Below, in pieces: positions 6,040 through 10,772 of a stretch of DNA of 10,772 bases; the stretch's first letter is position 1; each line of letters starts with the position of its first letter. This DNA is from an uncultured Gammaproteobacteria bacterium (GTDB taxonomy: Bacteria; Pseudomonadota; Gammaproteobacteria; CAIUAS01). Below the pieces are notes generated by a model. That model had not been told where the DNA came from. It searched no databases and saw only the letters and a list, made by a program, of their open reading frames with translations. The stretch covers positions 1-10,772 of the forward strand of contig CAIUAS010000211.1 of assembly GCA_903897205.1 (NCBI GenBank), written 5' to 3'. A program made the position numbers and the translations under genes.

Positions 6040-6546
6040 ATGACTGTTCGTACCATTATTCAGCTTCCCGATCCCCGTTTGAGAGAAGAAACGGCGAGCG
6101 TGCAAAATATCGCCGCCCCTGAAATTCAGACTTTAATTGATGACATGATTGAAACCATGTACGCTGCTGAAGGCGTCGGCTTAGCGGCCACGCAAATTGC
6201 CGTCTCAAAACGCATTGCCGTCATCGATGTCTCCAAAGAGCACGACCAACCCATGGTGTTAATCAATCCAGCAATCACCGCCAGCGAAGGCGAAGAGCTG
6301 ATGAGCGAAGGTTGTTTATCCATCCCTGGAGTTTACGACAAAGCGCCCCGCGCCCTGCGCGTTACTTTGTGCGCTCAAGATAGAACCGGCAAACCATATG
6401 AGATAGAAGCAGATGGCCTATTGGCACATGCTATTCAGCATGAAGTTGATCATTTGAATGGTAAACTGTTCATAGATTATCTTTCTCCACTTAAACGACA
6501 AATGGCGCGTAAGAAATTAGAAAAAAATAAACGCCGCAACCCATAA
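6040..6546 (+). CDS. def: peptide deformylase
   Basis: Fe2+-dependent hydrolase that removes the formyl group from the N-terminal Met of new proteins at the ribosome. The 168-residue protein is full length and has the three PDF motifs: GVGLAATQ (45-52), EGCLSIP (90-96, metal ligand C92) and QHEVDHL (133-139, metal ligands H134 and H138, catalytic E135). The C-terminal tail is basic (KRQMARKKLEKNKRRN), as in type 1 deformylases that dock at the ribosomal exit tunnel. I chose the ATG at 6040 because it gives the standard TIIQLPDPRLR N-terminus. The open frame continues upstream to 5845 but crosses the predicted promoter. The ribosome binding site is weak (GAG about 6 nt upstream). It is the first gene of def-fmt-rsmB, and fmt follows after 11 nt. 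Confidence 0.97.
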   Translation: MTVRTIIQLPDPRLREETASVQNIAAPEIQTLIDDMIETMYAAEGVGLAATQIAVSKRIAVIDVSKEHDQPMVLINPAITASEGEELMSEGCLSIPGVYDKAPRALRVTLCAQDRTGKPYEIEADGLLAHAIQHEVDHLNGKLFIDYLSPLKRQMARKKLEKNKRRNP

Positions 6547-6557
6547 AAGGCTTAGCA

Positions 6558-7505
6558 TTGAAAATCATTTTTGCGGGAACCCCTGAAATAGCAGTGCCTA
6601 GCTTGCAGGCACTCATTAATTCCGAACATCAAATTGTTGCGGTTTACACTAAACCTGATCAACCGGCAGGCCGCGGCAATAAATTAATCATAGGCCCTAT
6701 TAAGCAATTGGCTTTAGCTCATAATATTCCTATTCAACAACCTAAAAGTTTGCGCGATGAAAACGAACAAGCTTTATTAGCGCGTTGGCAAGCGGATCTG
6801 ATGGTGGTGATTGCGTATGGATTAATATTACCCAAAGCCGTATTAACCACACCGCGTTTTGGCTGCATTAATATCCATGTTTCCTTATTGCCGCGCTGGC
6901 GCGGTGCATCGCCTATTCAACAAGCTATTTTAGCGGGCGATACCGAAACCGGCGTGACCATTATGCAAATGGATGAAGGCTTAGATACTGGCCCGATTTT
7001 ATATCAATTAGCTTGCCCCATTGCAGCCACTGAAACCAGTGAGACCTTACATAACAAAGCCGCTCAGTTAGGTGCACAAGCCTTATTAACCAGCTTACCA
7101 GCTATCGCTAACGGCACTTGCACCCCGCAAAAACAAGAGGATAGCAAAACCTGTTATGCTAAAAAAATTGAAAAACAAGAGGCGGAAATTAATTGGCAAC
7201 GGTCCGCCGAAGCAATTGAAAGACAAATACGCGCTTATAATCCCTGGCCTATTGCGCACACTCATTTAAACGAACATTTAATTCGCCTGTGGCAAGCAAA
7301 AGTGATTAATGCGAGTGTTACTGCAACACCAGGAACTATTATCCAAGTCAATAAAGACAGCATTGACATTGCTACCGGAAAAAATATTTTACGGTTATTA
7401 AAAATGCAATTTCCTGGCGGCAAATGTTTATCAATGCGTGATGTGTTAAATGCCAAAGCAGAATTATTTGCTCTGGGAAGTTTGTTAGGGAACAAAGCGG
7501 AATAA
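6558..7505 (+). CDS. fmt: methionyl-tRNA formyltransferase
   Basis: Transfers the formyl group from 10-formyl-tetrahydrofolate to the amino group of Met-tRNAfMet, the reaction Def later reverses on the peptide. The 315-residue protein has the N-terminal Rossmann-type domain starting MKIIFAGTPEIAVPSL, the PAGRG loop involved in tRNA recognition (36-40) and AYGLILPKAVL. The active-site block is INIHVSLLPRWRGASPIQ, with N105 and H107, and D143 follows in GLDTG. The position before the catalytic-loop Ser is Val (H-V-S) rather than the more usual Gly or Ala. The C-terminal beta-barrel contains IRAYNPWP and ends normally. The start is TTG at 6558 with AAAGG 7 nt upstream; no ATG or GTG offers the correct N-terminus. 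It lies between def and rsmB with 11-nt gaps on both sides. Confidence 0.96.
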   Translation: MKIIFAGTPEIAVPSLQALINSEHQIVAVYTKPDQPAGRGNKLIIGPIKQLALAHNIPIQQPKSLRDENEQALLARWQADLMVVIAYGLILPKAVLTTPRFGCINIHVSLLPRWRGASPIQQAILAGDTETGVTIMQMDEGLDTGPILYQLACPIAATETSETLHNKAAQLGAQALLTSLPAIANGTCTPQKQEDSKTCYAKKIEKQEAEINWQRSAEAIERQIRAYNPWPIAHTHLNEHLIRLWQAKVINASVTATPGTIIQVNKDSIDIATGKNILRLLKMQFPGGKCLSMRDVLNAKAELFALGSLLGNKAE

Positions 7506-7516
7506 GTAATTTATCC

Positions 7517-8854
7517 ATGACTAAAAAATCTACTCGATCATTATCTGCCCGAACCAGCGCCGCTAAAATATTATTTGAAGTTTTATTTAAAAAGCGTTCA
7601 TTAAATATCACTCTTAGCGAGCAATTAGTTAATTATACAAAAAATATCAATCGCGGTTTTATTCAAGAATTATGTTATGGTGTGCTACGCTGGCATGAGC
7701 GATTAAATGCAGCGATACACTTATTAATGCCAAAACCCTTGAAACCATCGGATCAAGACATTCACTGCTTGTTGCTGATAGGGATATATCAATTAACCTA
7801 TTTACAAACCAAACCGCATGCGGCTATTTATGAAACCGCACAAGCCGCGCGTGAATTAAAAAAACCTTGGGCGGTTGGATTAATCAATGGCGTACTGCGC
7901 AATTGGCAACGACAGCAAGCAACATTCACCCAACAAATGGCTACAGAACTCACCACGCAATTTTCGCATCCGCAATGGTTGATTGATGAAATAAAACAGG
8001 CTTGGCCTGAACAATGGCAAACCATATTAACGGCAAATAATACCCACGCCCCACTCACCTTGCGTATTAATCAATTAAAAATTTCTCGCGATGATTATTT
8101 AACTAAATTAGCGCAAAATAATATTGCAGCAATTCCAACCCAATATAGCGTTAATGGTATTCAATTAATAACCCCACAAGAGGTAACCCAATTACCTGGT
8201 TATGATCAGGGTGAATTTTCAGTGCAGGATGAAGCTGCGCAATTAGCAGTGGAATTATTGGAATTAGCACCCCATCAACGTGTGTTAGATGCCTGCGCAG
8301 CGCCTGGCGGCAAGACAACGCATATTTTAGAATGTGAACCTAACTTGGATTATCTCGTTGCAATTGATAGCGATGCGCAACGCTTAAAACGCGTGAACGC
8401 TAATTTAACTCGCTTACAATTATTATCTGCCGATAAAATCAAACTGATTGACGCCGATGCCGCCGAAATTGATAAATGGTGGGACGGTCAATTATTTGAT
8501 CGAATATTACTCGATGCACCCTGTTCTGCAACAGGCGTGATACGACGCCATCCTGATATTAAATATTTACGTAAACCAAGCGATATCGCGCAATTAAACC
8601 AAATTCAACTCGCCTTAATAACAGCACTTTGGAATTTATTAAAACCGAATGGTATTTTAGTTTATGCCACCTGCTCAATTATTCCCGCTGAAAATCATTT
8701 ATTACTAGAACTATTTTTACAACAACATGCAGATGCAACAGAAATAAAAGTAAATCCTATGGGCGGCACCGCAAAAGCAATTGGCAACCAAATTTTGCCT
8801 GGCGAAAATAACATGGATGGTTTTTATTATGCGAAATTCAGGAAGCACTCGTAA
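7517..8854 (+). CDS. rsmB: 16S rRNA (cytosine-967-C5)-methyltransferase RsmB
   Basis: SAM-dependent methyltransferase that makes m5C967 in 16S rRNA (old names Fmu, Sun). The 445-residue protein is full length. An N-terminal NusB-like helical domain (about 10-135, with SAAKILFEVL, QELCYGVLR and GLINGVLR) is followed by the linker NNTHAPLTLRIN and the catalytic Rossmann domain. Motifs are FSVQDEAAQLA (234-244), SAM-binding LDACAAPGGKTTH (257-269), LLDAPCSATGVIRRHPDIK with C336, and ATCSI with nucleophile C386. The end GFYYAKF matches the family's normal C-terminus. The ATG is 11 nt after fmt, with no strong ribosome binding site, consistent with coupled translation. The final residues overlap the frame of the Rpn remnant, so the last three or four codons may have been altered by an insertion or rearrangement at the gene's 3' end. 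Confidence 0.95.
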   Translation: MTKKSTRSLSARTSAAKILFEVLFKKRSLNITLSEQLVNYTKNINRGFIQELCYGVLRWHERLNAAIHLLMPKPLKPSDQDIHCLLLIGIYQLTYLQTKPHAAIYETAQAARELKKPWAVGLINGVLRNWQRQQATFTQQMATELTTQFSHPQWLIDEIKQAWPEQWQTILTANNTHAPLTLRINQLKISRDDYLTKLAQNNIAAIPTQYSVNGIQLITPQEVTQLPGYDQGEFSVQDEAAQLAVELLELAPHQRVLDACAAPGGKTTHILECEPNLDYLVAIDSDAQRLKRVNANLTRLQLLSADKIKLIDADAAEIDKWWDGQLFDRILLDAPCSATGVIRRHPDIKYLRKPSDIAQLNQIQLALITALWNLLKPNGILVYATCSIIPAENHLLLELFLQQHADATEIKVNPMGGTAKAIGNQILPGENNMDGFYYAKFRKHS

Positions 8855-8886
8855 TAGACGAACTCAAAAAGCAACAATGGGCCGGC

Positions 8887-9300
8887 ATGATGACGCTGAT
8901 GATGAAACATATCCACGACAGGGACATTTTAGTATTTTTAAAGCAAATAGTAGATTCATTAAAACACCTAGAACAAGCGGACGGTACCGATTTCGTCGTA
9001 CTTTTGCTAAACTATTGTTTAAATACCGGTGAAACATTGAATATTCAAGAATTTGTTACGACAGTTCAGCAAGGGCTGTCTCCACAACTGGGAGAGAAAA
9101 TAATGACAATTGCAGAACAATTAATTGAAAAAGGGAAAGTAGAAGGTGTTGCAGAAGGGAAAGCCAAAGGAAAAGCGGAAACTTTAAAGGCCATTGCCGT
9201 TAGTGGCTTAAAGCAAGGGCTGTCCTTTTCAATGCTTCAACAATTAACAGGTTTTTCTAAAACTGAGTTGGATGAGATTCAAAAAGCGCTTGTGCATTGA
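8887..9300 (+). pseudogene. C-terminal remainder of an Rpn/YhgA-type PD-(D/E)XK nuclease (putative transposase)
   Basis: The frame matches the C-terminal half of the Rpn family (recombination-promoting nuclease, PDDEXK_2, YhgA-like), usually about 300 residues. Visible blocks are QQWAGMMTLMMKHI, then FVVLLLNYCLNTGE, LSPQLGEKIMTIAEQL, a charged Gly/Lys/Glu repeat stretch (KGKVEGVAEGKAKGKAE) and a helical tail GLSFSMLQQLTGFSKTELDEI. The catalytic PD-(D/E)XK core is absent. Family-like sequence (VIDELKKQQWAG) begins before the first ATG at 8887, immediately past the rsmB stop, and that ATG lacks a ribosome binding site. The gene is therefore truncated at its 5' end, and 8887 is not an authentic start. 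Its composition resembles its neighbours. The family call is fairly secure; the remnant may still make a small protein from an internal start. Confidence 0.7.
9103..9300 (+). CDS. possible internal ORF: RpnS-like C-terminal antitoxin
   Basis: Inside the truncated Rpn frame, an ATG at 9103 is preceded by GGGAGAG (9090-9096), leaving about 8 nt between GGAG and ATG. This is among the best ribosome binding sites in the window. It would give a 65-residue product starting MTIAEQLIEKGKVEG. In E. coli, rpn genes have been reported to carry an intragenic start producing a short C-terminal protein that blocks the full-length nuclease toxin. The position here, at the start of the charged repeat tail, resembles that arrangement. 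The signal is seen directly; expression and function are inferred. Confidence 0.35.
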   Translation: MTIAEQLIEKGKVEGVAEGKAKGKAETLKAIAVSGLKQGLSFSMLQQLTGFSKTELDEIQKALVH

Positions 9301-9401
9301 TTTTTTTAAAAGATAAACGGGCTATAGCGGTTTAAAAAATTAATCATCAATAAATGTCGCTGGAGCAACATGGAATTGAGCTTACGTCCGTCTGCAGAAT
9401 T

Positions 9402-9424
9402 CCCGCAGCAAAAATGCTGCGGGG
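9402..9424. terminator. perfect stem-loop between the converging Rpn remnant and ankyrin gene
   Basis: CCCGCAGCA-AAAA-TGCTGCGGG is a perfect 9-bp stem with a 4-nt loop, 11 nt beyond the ankyrin gene's stop on the minus strand. Neither side has the U-run of a classical intrinsic terminator (AATTCTGCAG on the minus strand, GTATGAATTAA on the plus). The rest of the 9301-9434 spacer shows only a T-run right after the Rpn remnant stop (9300-9307) and no gene. Confidence 0.4.
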
Positions 9425-9434
9425 TATGAATTAA

Positions 9435-10772
9435 TTAACTATTATAATTATAAGAAATAGCTCTATATGGCTGCGAACTCTCTTCCAACGGTGGCGCGGA
9501 TGGCGTTGGAAGATAGCTTTGAATCTGCATGTTTAATTGCTGTTGTTCTGAAGTCATTAACTGATTTGCTTCGATGAGCGCTTCGTGAGTGGCATTTTTT
9601 AGCATGAGCATTATTTCAGGCACGCTTATTCTATTATTAATAATGATTTCCGTTTCTAAATTTTTGGAATCTTTTAAATAAAGCAAGCTTGTTTGCAAAT
9701 AAGCGGCAAAATGCCTGATTAAACATTGTTTTTGAATTTCAGTGATATTTTCCCATGGCTGCCGCACAGACTTTAGTACTTTTTCGATTAATCCAGTTAG
9801 ATTCTTATTAGAGTCTGGATTAAAGTTTGCATCGGCACAAATGCCTTCTAAGGGGCCAAAGGCACTAAATTGCGTGGCGCCGACAACGGCATCTAAACCA
9901 TTAATCGTGCCGTTAATAATAATCTCAGCTAATTCTTTGGTAGCATCGCCACGCGTTAGTTTAGGTGAAGGTGATTTTGTTGGGATGTTTTTTAAAGTAA
10001 CAATATTGTTGATGGGTGGCATTAAATTAGGCTTGCTAGCTTCCACAGGTTTAGACTGTTTAAACAAACCTATTTTTTCCATAAAGCTGGCAATAGGACA
10101 TTTGCTCTCTGTTTGAGTCGAATTACTATTTGTTAGTGTGGGGTATAAAGAATTTCTTGCCATTATGGGCGCCACTTTATCTGCAAACGTATTATTTGTC
10201 GGCGCTATATTTTTTTCAGCTAAGTTATTAGTAGCTAATAGTTTTGGCTCAATTTTTTTACCTTGCAATAAACTAGCCAGCGGATAATGATCATTTTGTT
10301 GGGCGATTTGCACGGGCGTCACGCCGCTGGCATTAGGTACGCGCCAATCCGCTTGCTTGTTCTTGAGTAATTTTGCAATTTCTATATTTCCTGTTTGGGC
10401 TACATAATGCAAAGCGGTGTTTCCTTGTTCACCTTTTCCATTGGTGCTCACACCTTTTGCAAGCATTTTTTTGACCATGCTAATATCATCTTCACGAGCG
10501 GCATCGCGTAAACACTTTGCGGCCGCCTGGTTGCGGCGAATAATGGCTTGAAAGAAATCGCTGCACGAACGAATTTCAGCCATTTCCAGCGAAAATTCTT
10601 GTAAACTTTGCTGCAATTGCTGCGTTAGCGATTTATTTAACCAGACACGCCTATTATAATCTGAAAGTCCCGCAAACGGGCCTACTTGCCATTCTTGGGG
10701 ATCAAGTTCTAGCAAGGAATAGTTTTTTATAAAAGCGGCTTGGAGATTTACTAGAGTTGGTTCGTCTAAATA
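9435..10772 (-). CDS. ankyrin-repeat protein, possible secreted effector (5' end outside window)
   Basis: The frame is open through the right edge of the window: 19 codons precede a TTG at 10715 without a stop or ATG, so the real start lies beyond. About 445 residues are visible. Counting from that TTG, a helical N-terminal segment (1-64) leads into about three ankyrin repeats at 65-96, 97-129 (GNTALHYVAQTGNIEIAKLL, near consensus) and 130-155. A low-complexity linker rich in Asn, Ser, Thr, Lys and Pro follows (about 155-250). A mostly helical region of about 140 residues (254-390) matches no family I know. The tail is Pro/Glu-containing, with an exact PSAP at 405-408 and PLEESS after it. Ankyrin proteins of this build are common among type IV-secreted effectors of intracellular gammaproteobacteria, but no secretion genes are visible. 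The function is unknown. Confidence 0.8.
   Translation of the reverse strand, partial: YLDEPTLVNLQAAFIKNYSLLELDPQEWQVGPFAGLSDYNRRVWLNKSLTQQLQQSLQEFSLEMAEIRSCSDFFQAIIRRNQAAAKCLRDAAREDDISMVKKMLAKGVSTNGKGEQGNTALHYVAQTGNIEIAKLLKNKQADWRVPNASGVTPVQIAQQNDHYPLASLLQGKKIEPKLLATNNLAEKNIAPTNNTFADKVAPIMARNSLYPTLTNSNSTQTESKCPIASFMEKIGLFKQSKPVEASKPNLMPPINNIVTLKNIPTKSPSPKLTRGDATKELAEIIINGTINGLDAVVGATQFSAFGPLEGICADANFNPDSNKNLTGLIEKVLKSVRQPWENITEIQKQCLIRHFAAYLQTSLLYLKDSKNLETEIIINNRISVPEIMLMLKNATHEALIEANQLMTSEQQQLNMQIQSYLPTPSAPPLEESSQPYRAISYNYNS

Noticed and set aside
8781..9032. An 83-codon plus-strand frame overlapping the rsmB end and the Rpn remnant
   Set aside because: It is a shadow of two recognised frames, with composition biased to Arg/Thr and no homology I can see.
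9742..10116. A 124-codon frame antisense to the ankyrin gene
   Set aside because: It is an antisense shadow within a clearly coding stretch, with no start signals or recognisable motif.
10713..10715. TTG at 10715 as the start of the ankyrin protein
   Set aside because: The frame remains open through the window edge with protein-like sequence (LDEPTLVNLQAAFIKNYSLL), so the gene continues beyond 10772.

Overview
The window looks like a chromosomal segment of an AT-rich gammaproteobacterium. The core genes (hemW, trmB, cysQ, def, fmt, rsmB) read as clear gammaproteobacterial orthologues. A large ankyrin-repeat protein with a possible host-directed C-terminus at the right edge suggests an intracellular or host-associated lineage, perhaps the Legionella/Coxiella order. 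That placement is an inference from gene content and was not tested by a search.

Layout, left to right. (1) 1-2444: a minus-strand pair, cysQ then an ALDH7-type aldehyde dehydrogenase, separated by 2 nt. (2) 2528-3691: hemW on the plus strand, divergent from cysQ across an 83-nt gap that carries a TTGAC-T-GTCAA palindrome. (3) 3698-4948: a minus-strand pair, cytochrome b561 then trmB (GTG start, 3-nt gap), converging on hemW with 6 nt between the stop codons. (4) 5095-6039: an accessory stretch on the minus strand. It holds a small GNAT acetyltransferase, a GC-rich element of about 160 bp made of five consecutive hairpins with inverted ends, and a 62-codon BrnA-like antitoxin remnant lacking its middle and its BrnT partner. 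(5) 6040-8854: the classic def-fmt-rsmB operon on the plus strand, with 11-nt gaps, a good sigma70-type promoter and a hairpin at the predicted 5' end of the mRNA. (6) 8855-9300: the C-terminal remainder of an Rpn/YhgA-type PD-(D/E)XK nuclease, abutting the rsmB stop. It retains an internal ATG with its own strong ribosome binding site. (7) 9301-9434: a spacer with a perfect 9-bp stem-loop. (8) 9435-10772: an ankyrin-repeat protein on the minus strand, running off the right edge.

The housekeeping genes cover PAP recycling (CysQ), semialdehyde oxidation, heme handling (HemW), tRNA m7G46 (TrmB), 16S rRNA m5C967 (RsmB), and initiator-tRNA formylation and deformylation (Fmt/Def). The def operon is bordered on both sides by what look like decayed toxin-antitoxin or defence genes that keep only antitoxin-type parts. 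The strongest leads are the five-hairpin element, the orphan Rpn C-terminal ORF with its own start signal, and the exact P-S-A-P motif near the end of the ankyrin protein. I found no CRISPR array, tRNA, rRNA or intact transposase.
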